Source: Rubripirellula lacrimiformis (GTDB lineage: Bacteria; Planctomycetota; Planctomycetia; Pirellulales; Pirellulaceae). From it: a DNA stretch of 64,000 nt. This document shows, in pieces, positions 48,376 through 58,470 of this stretch (the first letter of the stretch is position 1; each line of letters begins with the position of its first letter). The translations under genes were made by a program, and so were the position numbers. Below the pieces are notes generated by a model. It searched no databases. It saw only the letters and a list, made by a program, of their open reading frames with translations, and had not been told where the DNA came from. Where the stretch lies: assembly GCF_007741535.1 (NCBI RefSeq), contig NZ_CP036525.1, positions 6,634,001-6,698,000 on the forward strand. The letters are read 5' to 3'.

Positions 48376-49611
48376 CTACTGGGTGACCAGGTCCGAGTGG
48401 ATCAACCGAGCCATCCCGGCCCCCGCATTGCACGGCGATTGGTAGTAATCTAGTTCCGAATGCTGCAGCCCGACCACGGGCGCACAATCACGCGAGTGCA
48501 CCGGAAGCTTGCTTCCGTCGATTCGCGGCGCGAATGATCGCGGACCGGTGTACCCCAAGGCCAACTGACCGCGGACTCGGTCGATCAACCAATATCGCTT
48601 CAGCACCGCGTCGCGTTGATTGTAGAACAGGAACAATTCGCCAAGATTCTTGGTCGCTTCGCTGTGATAGCCACCATGGTTCATCCAGTTACTGGCGATT
48701 GCCGGTGCCACCAATCCCGCATCCACGTTCATTCCAACGATGGGCGGTCCCGATAGCACGCGTCCCCCCAACGATCCGCCGGCCAGTGCGTGCAAGGATC
48801 CCGTCACCACGCGGGCGCCGAAACTGTAACCAATCAGACTGGTCGGTGTCGCGGATTCAGCATGATGCCTTAACAGCCAAGCCAAGTACAATCCTTGCGC
48901 ATCGGTGCGTTGTGCTTTCAGCCGGACGTCGTGGGCTAATATTCCTTGTTGTTCACTAGGCCAACTAAAGATGACCCAATCGAGCGGTTCGCGGCTTCGA
49001 AACTTGGCGATGCTGCGATACACCGTCAGCCCCCGCCCCACGACGTCGCCGGCATCCATCCGATTGCCGTGCACATAGACAACGGTACGCCGACCTTCCG
49101 ATCGGCTTGCCAGATAGTCTTCGATCGACGAACTGGAACGCTGCCCACAACTGTTCAGCTGATCGATATCGAATCGCGGCATGTCCAGGTCAGCGCATCC
49201 CGAACTGCTGGTGATGCGACGGGTGCTGAACAACCACAGCCGGTCCGCATCGCCAACACTCAGCACATTTCCATGCAGCACATTGCCGCCAAGGACGTCT
49301 TCACAGACGACGTCGTGATTCAGTGGGTCGCCGTTTGGGACAGTGCTGTTGATTCCCCCCGGCGTCGCTGACTGGTCCAGGATCAACGGATACTTGGGGG
49401 GTTCGGTTTGTAGGGCGGCATCCAGTAGTGCGCGATCCCCCGCGATCGGGTCATTTGACTCCATGGCGGGTTTCGCCAAGTACGGTTCGGGCTGCCAATC
49501 CACGGGCAATGGGTTGCCACCGTGCAAAGACAGACCGCTTCCTAATAGAGAAAGAGTCGAACAAGCGGCAAAAACAGCGGCTCGCGCAGATTTTCGAAAA
49601 TGAAAGATCAT
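48376..49611 (-). CDS. Secreted alpha/beta hydrolase
   Basis: 411 residues. N-terminal signal peptide (KSARAAVFAACSTLSLLGSGLSLHG). Alpha/beta-hydrolase signs: VVYVHGNRMDAGDVVGRG (oxyanion strand-loop) and nucleophile elbow LIGYSFGARVVTG (GXSXG). A His near the C-terminus (LQHSELDYYQ) may complete the triad. A Ser/Cys-rich stretch precedes the domain. Probably exported. Heads a two-gene unit with the class IV aminotransferase, although one is predicted exported and the other cytoplasmic. Substrate unknown. Confidence 0.85.
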   Translation of the reverse strand: MIFHFRKSARAAVFAACSTLSLLGSGLSLHGGNPLPVDWQPEPYLAKPAMESNDPIAGDRALLDAALQTEPPKYPLILDQSATPGGINSTVPNGDPLNHDVVCEDVLGGNVLHGNVLSVGDADRLWLFSTRRITSSSGCADLDMPRFDIDQLNSCGQRSSSSIEDYLASRSEGRRTVVYVHGNRMDAGDVVGRGLTVYRSIAKFRSREPLDWVIFSWPSEQQGILAHDVRLKAQRTDAQGLYLAWLLRHHAESATPTSLIGYSFGARVVTGSLHALAGGSLGGRVLSGPPIVGMNVDAGLVAPAIASNWMNHGGYHSEATKNLGELFLFYNQRDAVLKRYWLIDRVRGQLALGYTGPRSFAPRIDGSKLPVHSRDCAPVVGLQHSELDYYQSPCNAGAGMARLIHSDLVTQ

Positions 49612-49775
49612 GTTGATTCAAGATTGGCAGGTCGTGGGGTGTTGCACCATGTCACCAGATTGTTGCCTAAAAAAAACGATGTTGCGTTTGCACAACACAC
49701 ATAGCGTCGTACTTTTGTTCGGTCTCCTACTCGAGATCACCGAATACGCTCGCTATGCATGTCAAGGAAACAATA

Positions 49776-50378
49776 ATGAATCAACGAATTGCAACGATTA
49801 TGACGGCGGCAACGCTGTTGATGGTCAGTTCGGGATGCGGCACAATCCGGAACTTCATGTTCGGCCGGGGCGCCCAATGCGGCCTGTGCAACAAGCTAGG
49901 CAGCTGCCTTCCCTGTGGTCGGTTTGGCAACATGGCACCGGCGGCGGCACCGTGTCAGTCGGCACCACTCGCTGCGCCAGCATACGCCCCGACCTATGCG
50001 CCGGCCTATGCCCCGGCGGCACCCACCTGCCAAGCGCCCGCGCAAGGAGTGGTCACCGCTCCGCCATGCGGATGCCAAAACTATGCCGGCATGGAACAAT
50101 CGTCCGACGTTTACTCCAGCGGGATGTGCGGCTGTGGCAATGATTATGCCCCAGGCGTCCAAGATCCTTACCTGCAGTCGTCCCCCTACATGGGGACCAT
50201 CCAAGGTGGGTCGACCAATTACGGCGAACAGATCATCGGCGACACGGGATACCCTCAGGGTGCCCCTGTCCAACCGGAGAGCAACTGGCAGAATCGCACT
50301 CAGTCTCGAAAATTCGATACCGACGGTGCCAAGATTCTGTATGAAGATCCGATCCCATCGAACGCCAAACCTTTGTAA
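49776..50378 (+). CDS. Cys- and Ala/Pro-rich lipoprotein, hypothetical
   Basis: 200 residues from the ATG at 49776, with AAGGAAAC 8 bases upstream (ATG 49755 is in frame but poorer). Signal peptide with lipobox SSGC. The mature part has paired cysteines (CGLCNKLGSCLPCG, CGCQNY, CGCGNDY) and a repeat of APAYAPTYAPAYAP. No known domain. The C-terminal part (ILYEDPIPSNAKP) resembles planctomycete surface proteins with Tyr/Pro-rich tails. Probably an outer-membrane-linked structural protein. A hairpin-terminator follows. Confidence 0.75.
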   Translation: MNQRIATIMTAATLLMVSSGCGTIRNFMFGRGAQCGLCNKLGSCLPCGRFGNMAPAAAPCQSAPLAAPAYAPTYAPAYAPAAPTCQAPAQGVVTAPPCGCQNYAGMEQSSDVYSSGMCGCGNDYAPGVQDPYLQSSPYMGTIQGGSTNYGEQIIGDTGYPQGAPVQPESNWQNRTQSRKFDTDGAKILYEDPIPSNAKPL

Positions 50379-50469
50379 GCATTGATTGACGGTCGAGTTA
50401 AAATATGAAATGCGTGTGGGCGTCGTCGCCGACCCTGCACTGCAATGTAGTGAATTGACAAACAGAGCG

Positions 50470-50528
50470 ACGGTCGGAGTGGAACTGCTTTTCGCAAGCA
50501 GATTTCTGCTCCGACCGTTTCGGTTTTT
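50470..50528 (+). terminator. Long hairpin with T run after the Cys-rich lipoprotein gene
   Basis: ACGGTCGGAG (50470-50479) pairs with CTCCGACCGT (50509-50518), and inside it CTGCTT pairs with AAGCAG around TTCGC. The right arm leads into TTTCGGTTTTT. It lies 90 bases after one stop codon and 20 bases before the next gene's start, so it may terminate the first or attenuate the second. Confidence 0.65.
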
Positions 50529-50547
50529 CCCATCGAAGGTTTTCGCT

Positions 50548-51630
50548 GTGCTGATTCCCCGAAACCACCTGACCGCCTTTTCGCGCCGACAATGGTTGAC
50601 CACCGCAGCATGCGCCGGCGTGGCATCTTTGACGGCCGGTCCGCTGGCCATGGGCCAAGCCAACGCCCAGGTACCAGACGGCGGCGCGTCCAATGATTCA
50701 GGTTTGGGTGGTGGGACTGGTTCCGATCCCGGAGATACTTCCGGTGCCAGTTCAACAGCCAAAGAACGGCTGATCTACCAGTCCCCCCAAACACAGAACT
50801 GGAAAATCGGTCTGATCCTAAACACACCGGTGACTTGCACCAATGTGCTAGCCACGTTCATCGTGCCGATGGACTGGCCCGAACAAACGGTCACAGTCAC
50901 CGGCAGAACGATCGACAATGCAGTCTCGGGATGGAAGACGCGTGACCTGCCCGGCGGTGCGCGCCAAGTTGTGTTGCAGATGGCACGTGTTCCCGGCGGT
51001 TCGACGGTGGAGATGACATTCGAATTTGCGATCGCACGATCACGGATTTTGCCACCGGACCTGACGGACGACTTAGTCATTCCATCGCGTCCGCCTCGCG
51101 ACCTCCGCGTCTTCATGGGCAATAGCCCCAACATCGATACCAGCCACGGCAAGATCCGAATGGTGGCTCGCGATCTGAAGAAAGAACCGGCGGACAACGA
51201 TTGGCAACGCGTCGAACAGATCTACGACTATGTACGCGATAACGTCGAATACATCGAAGGCCCCATTCGAAACGCATCGGATGCTTTGAAGGATGGCAAA
51301 GGCGACTGCGAAGACATGACCAGCCTGTTTGTCGCGTTGTGCCGTAACAACGGCATCCCAGCACGGATGGTATGGATCCCCGACCACTGCTATCCCGAGT
51401 TCTATCTAGAAACTCCTGACGGCGAAGGCATTTGGTTTCCATGCCAAGCCGCTGGAACACGTCAATTTGGACGGATGGACGAATACCGTCCGGTCCTGCA
51501 GAAGGGCGACCGTTTCAAAGTGCCCGAGAGTTCGTCGCCGCTGCGTTATGTCAGCGAATACTTTCGTTGCGATCGCAAAGGCAAGTCGGACCCGCGGCCG
51601 AAGTTTGTGCGCGACATGATCGACGTTTGA
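50548..51630 (+). CDS. Tat-exported transglutaminase-like protein
   Basis: 360 residues from a GTG at 50548 with GAAGG 9 bases upstream; an open frame extends further but crosses the hairpin. Twin-arginine signal (FSRRQWLTTAACAGVASLTA) with a cleavable hydrophobic core, then a Gly/Ser-rich linker. C-terminal transglutaminase-like core: VEQIYDYVRDNVEYIEGPIRNASDAL, nucleophile Cys in GKGDCEDMTSLFVAL and His in PDHCYPEFYLE. Family members are cysteine proteases, peptidases or transglutaminases. Folded before export via Tat, so it probably acts in the periplasm. Substrate unknown. Confidence 0.88.
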   Translation: MLIPRNHLTAFSRRQWLTTAACAGVASLTAGPLAMGQANAQVPDGGASNDSGLGGGTGSDPGDTSGASSTAKERLIYQSPQTQNWKIGLILNTPVTCTNVLATFIVPMDWPEQTVTVTGRTIDNAVSGWKTRDLPGGARQVVLQMARVPGGSTVEMTFEFAIARSRILPPDLTDDLVIPSRPPRDLRVFMGNSPNIDTSHGKIRMVARDLKKEPADNDWQRVEQIYDYVRDNVEYIEGPIRNASDALKDGKGDCEDMTSLFVALCRNNGIPARMVWIPDHCYPEFYLETPDGEGIWFPCQAAGTRQFGRMDEYRPVLQKGDRFKVPESSSPLRYVSEYFRCDRKGKSDPRPKFVRDMIDV

Positions 51631-51720
51631 TTCCTGCCGGATCGGATGGCGCAGCGGTCGGGAATGTGGCGGAGACGAAAAAGGCTGAGTGGTGGCGGTG
51701 GGGAATTCTGGCGAATCCCA

Positions 51721-53040
51721 CTACGGGAGTGTGGAGGTCGATTCGACGTCGTCGGCTGGGGAAGCATCTGCTTCGTCCGCGTCTTGCGATGCTTTCGATT
51801 CAGTGGGGTCTTCCATCGATGCGATCTCGATCTGCAATAAAATTTCTTTGCCATCGCGGCTGATCTTGAATTCTTGGAACGATCCCACTGGCAACCGTTC
51901 GATCGCGGATTGCAAACTGGCCGCATCGCCGACATGCTCGCCATCGATGGCGATGATCACATCAATGGGCTGGATACCACCGCGCTGGGCTGCAGATCCT
52001 TCGATCACTTGATGGACCAAGACACCTAGCCCGACCGGCAGCTTGAACATCGCTGCGATCTTGGGATTCAATTCAGCGATTCGAAGTCCGATCGCAGCGC
52101 GGCGGACCTGGCCATGTTCAGCCAGTTCGTTGGCGATCCATTTGGCTTGGTTGATTGGGATGGCAAACCCGATCCCCTGATAGCCACCGTTACGAGTGGC
52201 GATCGCGGTACTGATCGCGACGACCTGTCCATCCAAGTCGACCAACGGACCACCCGAATTGCCGGGGTTGATCGCGGCGTCCGTTTGGATCATTCGGCCG
52301 CGAGTGATCCGACCTAATTCTCGGTTCTTGGCACTGATGATCCCTGCGCTGACCGTTGCTTCCAAACGGAACGGGCTGCCGATCGCTAGTACCCAGTCGC
52401 CAATTTCCAGTTGTTCGGAATCGCCCAGGTCAGCGAATGGCAGGGGTGCGTCTCGATCGATTCGCAGCGTTGCCACATCACTGGCCGCGTCACCGAACAC
52501 TTCGGTCGCGTCAAATTCGGTTTCGTCCGACAATTGCACGACGACTCGCTTGGCACCGGCGATGACATGGTTGTTGGTAATCACGCGACCGTCTTCACTG
52601 ATGATCACGCCGCTGCCGATTCCCGTCAGCTGTTTGTCGTCGGTTTCCGGATCCTGGGTCGGTGATGAATCCTGATCCGAATCGGGCGATTCATTGGAAC
52701 CGCCGCGCTGGGTCCCACCGTTCGGGGGCACGCGGCCCAACGTCGGTGCGACCGGTTGCCCGTACGACAAGATGGTGACCACTGCGGGTGTCGCACGCCG
52801 GGCGGCAAATCGAAACGCACGAGACAGAGCACGCGGCCCGGCCTGGACTTCGGCAACGACCTTGGACGGGGTGTCAGCTTCGGAAACCTTCGGTGAATCT
52901 GCCGGCGTGGCGTCTACCGCATCGGCGGTCGTCGGTGACTGCGCCAACACGGTCGACCCGCTGGACAACCAGCAGAAGGCCCAACCGAGAACCAAAACAA
53001 GAGTCAATCGAAGGTGCATGCGGGGATCGCGGTCAATCAT
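51721..53040 (-). CDS. HtrA/Deg-type periplasmic serine protease
   Basis: 439 residues from ATG 53040 (another at 53019). Signal peptide, then a long Ser/Asp/Pro-rich stretch. Chymotrypsin-fold protease domain: His in VITNNHVIAG, Asp in SDVATLRID and Ser in GNSGGPLVD. One PDZ domain follows (GLGVLVHQVIEGSAAQRGGI, VIIAIDGEHVGD). HtrA proteins remove or refold damaged envelope proteins. A single PDZ domain places it with the DegS/DegQ-short type rather than DegP with two. Acidic Ser/Asp tail. Divergent from the pyrimidine phosphorylase gene. Confidence 0.93.
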   Translation of the reverse strand: MIDRDPRMHLRLTLVLVLGWAFCWLSSGSTVLAQSPTTADAVDATPADSPKVSEADTPSKVVAEVQAGPRALSRAFRFAARRATPAVVTILSYGQPVAPTLGRVPPNGGTQRGGSNESPDSDQDSSPTQDPETDDKQLTGIGSGVIISEDGRVITNNHVIAGAKRVVVQLSDETEFDATEVFGDAASDVATLRIDRDAPLPFADLGDSEQLEIGDWVLAIGSPFRLEATVSAGIISAKNRELGRITRGRMIQTDAAINPGNSGGPLVDLDGQVVAISTAIATRNGGYQGIGFAIPINQAKWIANELAEHGQVRRAAIGLRIAELNPKIAAMFKLPVGLGVLVHQVIEGSAAQRGGIQPIDVIIAIDGEHVGDAASLQSAIERLPVGSFQEFKISRDGKEILLQIEIASMEDPTESKASQDADEADASPADDVESTSTLP

Positions 53041-53141
53041 CGTTGTTATTCCTAGCGAATCGCTTTGATCGTAAGATGGCAATATAACGATCAGCTTTGT
53101 GTCTGTCGGCGACTGAACCTACCAGAATCTGTGAACCGGTC

Positions 53142-54422
53142 ATGCTTGCGTCTACCTTGCTGGCAAAGAAACGCGACGGCCACGAACTATCCGATGACGA
53201 AATCCGATTTCTGATCCACGGTTTTTGTCAGGGGGACATTACCGACTATCAGATGTCCGCGTTGGCGATGGCAATCTGTTGCCGCGGAATGACGTCCCAG
53301 GAAACCGCCACGTTGACCGTTGCGATGCTGGAAAGCGGATCACGGTTGCCTCGCACAATGCATGATCGGCCTCGAGTCGATAAGCATAGCACCGGCGGGT
53401 TGGGCGACAAGGTTTCCCTGATTTTGGCACCGCTGCTTGCAGCCTGCGATGTGGACGTCCCGATGGTCAGCGGGCGAGGCCTCGGGTTGACCGGCGGTAC
53501 GCTGGACAAATTGGAATCGATCGAAGGATTGACGGTTGACCTAACAGCCGAACAGATGGCTGGACAACTGGCCCAAACCGGCTGTTTCATCGTCGGGGCC
53601 AATGATCAAATTGCCCCCGCAGATCGTCGCCTGTATGCACTTCGCGACGTGACGGGTACGGTCGAATCGATCGCGTTGATCACGGCCAGCATCCTTAGTA
53701 AAAAGCTTGCGGCCAACTTAGATGCATTGGTCATGGATGTGAAAACGGGATCCGCCGCTTTCATGAAAACGGAAGCCGATGCCGTCGCGCTGGCAGAGTC
53801 CCTCGTGTCGGTCGGCCGCCAAGCCGGGCTGAACACGATCGCGTTGATGACGGACATGGACCAACCGTTGGGATCCACGATCGGCAACGCCATCGAAGTC
53901 AACGAATCGGTGGACGTGTTAGGTGGCCAGCACGGCCCAGTACGTGACCTAACCGTCCGGCTAGGTGCCGAACTATTGGTCCAAGTGCAGATGGCCGAAA
54001 CCGTGGACGCCGCGGAAGAGCGATTGTGCCGAGCGATCGACGGCGGTCAGGCGATGGAAAAATTTGAATCGATGATCCGCGGCCAGGGGGGACGACGAAG
54101 TGGCCCTCTGACGCTGCATCCGCCGACTCCGATCCTAGCGGATGCCGACGGTTACATTGCAAGTTTCGACAACCAAACGATCGGCCAGGCGATCGTTGCA
54201 TTGGGGGGTGGCCGACGCAAGGCGGGCGACCCGATCGACCATCGGGTGGGCATCCAGGTTCGTCATCGAATTGGCGACAGGGTCCAGCGTGGCGAACCGA
54301 TTCTCGTCTTGCATTGCCACACCCACCAAGCCAGCGAGTATGCTGAACGCCTGCATCAGGCGATCACGGTCAGTGAAACTCTGGTCCGCCGGCGAGAACT
54401 TATCCTGAGGCGATTCCACTAG
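53142..54422 (+). CDS. deoA: Thymidine/pyrimidine-nucleoside phosphorylase
   Basis: 426 residues from the ATG at 53142, matching the family's usual start (LLAKKRDGHELSDDEI). Signature SGRGLGLTGGTLDKLES near 124-140, preceded by DKHSTGGLGDKVSL (phosphate/substrate region) and followed by SILSKKLAANLDALVMDVKTG. Splits thymidine (or uridine) with phosphate to base and 2-deoxyribose/ribose 1-phosphate in the cytoplasm. A cytidine deaminase gene follows 108 bases later on the same strand, forming a pyrimidine salvage pair. Could equally be the broader Pdp enzyme. Confidence 0.93.
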   Translation: MLASTLLAKKRDGHELSDDEIRFLIHGFCQGDITDYQMSALAMAICCRGMTSQETATLTVAMLESGSRLPRTMHDRPRVDKHSTGGLGDKVSLILAPLLAACDVDVPMVSGRGLGLTGGTLDKLESIEGLTVDLTAEQMAGQLAQTGCFIVGANDQIAPADRRLYALRDVTGTVESIALITASILSKKLAANLDALVMDVKTGSAAFMKTEADAVALAESLVSVGRQAGLNTIALMTDMDQPLGSTIGNAIEVNESVDVLGGQHGPVRDLTVRLGAELLVQVQMAETVDAAEERLCRAIDGGQAMEKFESMIRGQGGRRSGPLTLHPPTPILADADGYIASFDNQTIGQAIVALGGGRRKAGDPIDHRVGIQVRHRIGDRVQRGEPILVLHCHTHQASEYAERLHQAITVSETLVRRRELILRRFH

Positions 54423-54530
54423 GCCGGCTGCAGATTTGCGTCGTGACACGCTGTCGCTATCGGCCATGGATCGCCTGTTTTGACCAAGCCCCAACCATTT
54501 GCATCTTTTCCTTTCCGCCAGACGAAGAAC

Positions 54531-54947
54531 ATGCTCGAGCTGAAACCTCACGAAGTGGAACAGTTGGTTCATTCAGCCATCAATGCTCGCGACCAGGCAT
54601 ACGCGCCGCACAGTCACTTCTATGTCGGTGCAGCGATGCTGATGGATGATGGTGAAATCGTGTGCGGATGCAATGTGGAAAACGCCAGCTATTCGATGTG
54701 CCTGTGTGCCGAACGGGTTGCAGCGTCCAGTGCCGTCGCGGCCGGTTATCGCAAGTGGCGAGCGATTGCAATCGCCAGCGTCGGCGGAGTATCGCCGTGC
54801 GGAGCCTGTCGTCAATTTTTGGCTGAATTCGGTCAGACCACGACCGTGATCATGGTCAACGTGCTGGATGGCAGTCGCAAGATCCGAAAACTCGCGCAGC
54901 TATTGCCCGACGCATTCGACGCGTCGAACCTGCCAAGCCACCCGTAA
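54531..54947 (+). CDS. cdd: Cytidine deaminase
   Basis: 138 residues from the ATG at 54531 (an in-frame start exists further upstream). Homotetrameric-type CDA length. Zinc ligands in CAERVA (Cys and catalytic Glu) and PCGACRQF, with substrate loop YVGAAM and NVENASYSMCLCAE. Deaminates cytidine/deoxycytidine to uridine/deoxyuridine, feeding the upstream phosphorylase. Confidence 0.95.
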   Translation: MLELKPHEVEQLVHSAINARDQAYAPHSHFYVGAAMLMDDGEIVCGCNVENASYSMCLCAERVAASSAVAAGYRKWRAIAIASVGGVSPCGACRQFLAEFGQTTTVIMVNVLDGSRKIRKLAQLLPDAFDASNLPSHP

Positions 54948-54983
54948 TGAATGACCGCGGCGCGGTTCAATCGGCGATGCGAT

Positions 54984-56861
54984 TTACAGATTGGCCGGTG
55001 CGGTGACCGACCACCCCAGCGCCCACTGCAGTCGGAACTGAGCTTGGTTGTGCGAGACGACCGATTGCAGGTAGGCCCGCTTGGCCGATTCAAGAGCCTG
55101 CACCGCTTGCAGAACTTCGATCGGCAATCCTTCGCCATCGCGAATTCGTTCCACGTTGGACAGGTACGACTGCTGGGCCGTTCGAATGGCTTGCTGAGTC
55201 ATGTCGATCTGTTGGCGGCGGAAATCGACTTGGCTGTAGGCTTCTGAAACCTCCAATGCGACTTGGTCCATCACCTGCAGTTTTTGGTACCTGGCCTGTT
55301 GGACCCTGGCGGCGGATCCGCGACGGGCAGCCCGTTCGCCGAAGCCAAGGTTGCGAACCTGCCATGTCATGGCGGCATCAAAATCATACCGGCCATCGAC
55401 GTCATCGATATCGCCACCGAGTCCACCACCAAAACCGCTGGTGCTGTAACCGAGCAAAACGCTGGGGACGAACGGAGCATACTTTTCTCGCTTGAATGCT
55501 TCGCAGGCTGCGGCCACCAATGCTTGTGATTCTTTCAGCTCGGGACGCATCGAAAGGCCGGTGCTGATCAAGGATCCCTTGTCAGCATCGATCGCGACCA
55601 GATCCAACGGGACCACGTTGACGTCCATCGGCTGAATCTCGGTCCCGGCATCGATGCTGATCGCTTGTGCCAAGCGTGCCGAAGCGATGGAGATGCGTTC
55701 GCGGACGCCGATCAATCGACTTTCCATCAACGTCAACTCCGTGCGCATTCGATCCGCATCCGCCTGAAGCCCTTCGCCGGCCTGAGCGTAGTCGCTGGTA
55801 ATTTTGGACAGCTCGGCTGTCCGATCACGAGATTCCTCTGTGATCCGAGCATCTTGATGAGCATCCAACAGTTCGATGTAGGCGAGCGATGCGGTCAACA
55901 TTTGTTGGTTTAGGACAGCGGTGGCGGCATGCCCACGAGCCCAAGCCGTCTTCTCTGCGATTTCCGGTTGGAAGATTGCGTCGGCCAGATGGAACTGAGC
56001 GACCAGACCCGGACGCGGTGTGGTCCCCGCCCCCACAGCCCCGTTGCCCAATCCGTACTGGAACGAATTGCGGTTTACATCGACGATCGTCCCATCGCTG
56101 GCCTGGTAGTTGCCGTCGTGGCGATGAAAATTCAACCCGCCTTGGATCGATGGCAGCCACAGGACTTCGGCTTGGGCCAATTCGGCGTAGGCCTGCTGGA
56201 CTCGCCACTGTGCGAAACCAACCGCGGGGTGCTGTCCACCGACGTGCGCCAGCGCCGATGGCAAATTCAATTCGATCACGCCATTCGGCATCGCTGACGA
56301 CCCATCGACGATGGTGGATTCCATCGCGATCCCGTTGGCATCTTCGAAGGGGATCACCACGGGCGTGATGGACGGCGTCTGATCGTGTCCCATCGCAGGG
56401 TGGATGACCGGAACGTCATCGGCGTCGACGACGCTTTCAAACGCGGCCTGGGAAAACGTGCTGGCGGGCGAACTGGGTGTCGTTGTGACCAGGTGTGCCG
56501 GTTCAGCCGATACGACCGGTTCCAGCCGGTACTTGCGTCCGTCGATCGTCAACGTTCCGCGTGCACCACTGGTCTCTGGCACCGCGTCGTTGTGCACAAC
56601 CGCCTGTACAGCCGCCTGCACAGCGGACTCTTCGACGGGTTTCGCAGTGGAATGGAGGTCGGCGGCCAGGAGATCCCGGTTTGTCTTGGGCGAACGCTGC
56701 GAGATGGCCGGCAGAGGGGGCTGGGTTTGCGAGGGTGGCGTTGCCGCCACCTGGGCCGCGGCAGGCACGTCTGCGGGCTGAAATGCCAGCCGCTGATTGC
56801 TGGCACAACCTGTTAAGCCGGCTAATCCCGTCAAACCCAAGGTGACTAATAGGCGGGGCAT
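54984..56861 (-). CDS. TolC-family outer-membrane efflux lipoprotein
   Basis: 625 residues from the ATG at 56861, with GGAGG 5 bases upstream. Lipobox LTGC (Cys19) after a short signal peptide. A long Pro/Ala-rich, probably disordered stretch (20-250) precedes the outer-membrane-factor domain. Recognisable repeats: SYDYAQ-like helices such as ELSKITSDYAQAGEGLQADADRMRTEL and later QIDMTQQAIRTAQQSYLSNVERIRDGEGLPIEVLQAVQAL. It forms the outer-membrane channel for the RND pump encoded divergently. The 260-base gap should hold shared control elements. Confidence 0.9.
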   Translation of the reverse strand: MPRLLVTLGLTGLAGLTGCASNQRLAFQPADVPAAAQVAATPPSQTQPPLPAISQRSPKTNRDLLAADLHSTAKPVEESAVQAAVQAVVHNDAVPETSGARGTLTIDGRKYRLEPVVSAEPAHLVTTTPSSPASTFSQAAFESVVDADDVPVIHPAMGHDQTPSITPVVIPFEDANGIAMESTIVDGSSAMPNGVIELNLPSALAHVGGQHPAVGFAQWRVQQAYAELAQAEVLWLPSIQGGLNFHRHDGNYQASDGTIVDVNRNSFQYGLGNGAVGAGTTPRPGLVAQFHLADAIFQPEIAEKTAWARGHAATAVLNQQMLTASLAYIELLDAHQDARITEESRDRTAELSKITSDYAQAGEGLQADADRMRTELTLMESRLIGVRERISIASARLAQAISIDAGTEIQPMDVNVVPLDLVAIDADKGSLISTGLSMRPELKESQALVAAACEAFKREKYAPFVPSVLLGYSTSGFGGGLGGDIDDVDGRYDFDAAMTWQVRNLGFGERAARRGSAARVQQARYQKLQVMDQVALEVSEAYSQVDFRRQQIDMTQQAIRTAQQSYLSNVERIRDGEGLPIEVLQAVQALESAKRAYLQSVVSHNQAQFRLQWALGWSVTAPANL

Positions 56862-57120
56862 CCCGTCCTCCGTTTTTTCCGTGGCGTTCATTTCCATTGC
56901 ACGCGTTACTCCGAACGCGATGATCACACGGAAAACTCTTCGGCAAACGAAGGCGACGATGGTAACGACTGTTCCCACCAGATTCGTGACTTCTGGACTC
57001 TGGAATCTCGAATGATCTCGTTACGCCAATTACACTGTTTGATCCTACCGGCCAGAGATTTTCGCCGCTGATGATTGTGCCGGCTGTAGGGATTAGACCG
57101 CCGCCGCAAGTATTCCATTC

Positions 57121-58470
57121 ATGACAACGGTAGACATGCAAATTCACCGATCCGCCCGATATCACGCCTTGATCATCGGAAACATGATCATCCTAGCCGG
57201 GTGTTCGCCCAAGCAAACGGCGTTGAAGCCACAGCAGGATGTCCGGGACATCCCCGTCAAAACGGTTGCCCTAGCGACCACCGAAGTCCAGCGAACCACG
57301 CTCCAACCGGCATCGATTCACGCGTTCTATCGAGCCGAGATTCGTGCCAGGGCGACGGGCTTTGTCAGTGAATTGAAAGTCGATATCGGCGATTACGTCG
57401 AAACCGGGGCCGAACTAGCGGTCATCCATGTTCCGGAGATTCGAAAACAGCGAGAGATCACCGAAGCCAGAATTCAACGATACGAGGCCGAGGAACAACG
57501 AGCCCAAGCAGGCATCCAACTTGCCGACGCCCGCGTCCGGTCATCCCAAGCCATGCTGGCCGAAGCCCGATCCCAGATGGCTGGCGTCGAAGCGTCGCTG
57601 GCAGGATCAGAATCCGAATTCAATCGCACCCAGGATTTGGTCGATCGCGGATCGCTACAGAATCGCATGTTGGACGAAGTCCGCATGAAACGTGATTCGG
57701 AAGCCGCTCGCAAAGACGCCATGGCATCTTCGATCCAGTCGGCCCAAGCCGAGGTCGCGGTCGCCGAGGCCCAAGCCGCTGCCGCTAAGGCGGACCTGGT
57801 AGCCGCCAAAGCCGAGACCCAGGTCGCTCGCCGTCAACTGGACGAAATCGATGTGATGATCCAGTTCGCTACCCTGCGGGCTCCGTTCACCGGAATCGTT
57901 ACCGAACGAAACATCGAACCGGGCGACCTGGTTCGCCAATCCAACGAAGTTGGAAACGGTCGACCGTTGTTCGTCGTTAGTCAAGTCGACAAAGTCCGCG
58001 TCCGCATCCCGGTCCCCGAGTCCGATGCACCATTGGTTCGACCGGGTGACGAAGTTCGATTGACGTTCCCATCGTTTGCATCGGAGGCACCGATCGTCGG
58101 CAATGTCACCCGTCGCAGCGGCGACCTCGACCCCAGCACACGAACGATGATGGTCGAGGTCGAACTGGACAACGCCGACGGCAAACTTTTGCCCGGCATG
58201 TTCGGCCAAGCTTCGATCAATCTATCGACCAAGATCGCTGCCAACATGCTGCCATCCCAAGCGATCCGTATCGGCGAAAACGGAAACGCCTATGTCTACG
58301 TCGTCGGTGACGACGAGACCGTTTCAATCGCGGAGGTCACGATGGGCATGGACGATGGAAATTCGATCGAAGTCTTAGCGGGAATCCAACCGGGCCAACG
58401 GGTGATCGGTTCGCACCTGAAGCGATTTGTTGACGGCCAAAAGGTCGTTGTGTTGGGGGACCGGAATTAA
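57121..58470 (+). CDS. RND efflux periplasmic adaptor (membrane fusion protein)
   Basis: 449 residues. Signal peptide with lipobox LAGC. Lipoyl/barrel-sandwich parts (GFVSELKVDIGDYVETGAELAVI, RAPFTGIVTERNIEPGDLV), a long coiled-coil hairpin between (Ala/Arg/Glu-rich, about 115-240), and beta-barrel plus membrane-proximal parts. Links the inner-membrane pump to the TolC-like channel. The stop overlaps the next start (TAATG), so adaptor and pump are translationally coupled. Confidence 0.94.
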   Translation: MTTVDMQIHRSARYHALIIGNMIILAGCSPKQTALKPQQDVRDIPVKTVALATTEVQRTTLQPASIHAFYRAEIRARATGFVSELKVDIGDYVETGAELAVIHVPEIRKQREITEARIQRYEAEEQRAQAGIQLADARVRSSQAMLAEARSQMAGVEASLAGSESEFNRTQDLVDRGSLQNRMLDEVRMKRDSEAARKDAMASSIQSAQAEVAVAEAQAAAAKADLVAAKAETQVARRQLDEIDVMIQFATLRAPFTGIVTERNIEPGDLVRQSNEVGNGRPLFVVSQVDKVRVRIPVPESDAPLVRPGDEVRLTFPSFASEAPIVGNVTRRSGDLDPSTRTMMVEVELDNADGKLLPGMFGQASINLSTKIAANMLPSQAIRIGENGNAYVYVVGDDETVSIAEVTMGMDDGNSIEVLAGIQPGQRVIGSHLKRFVDGQKVVVLGDRN

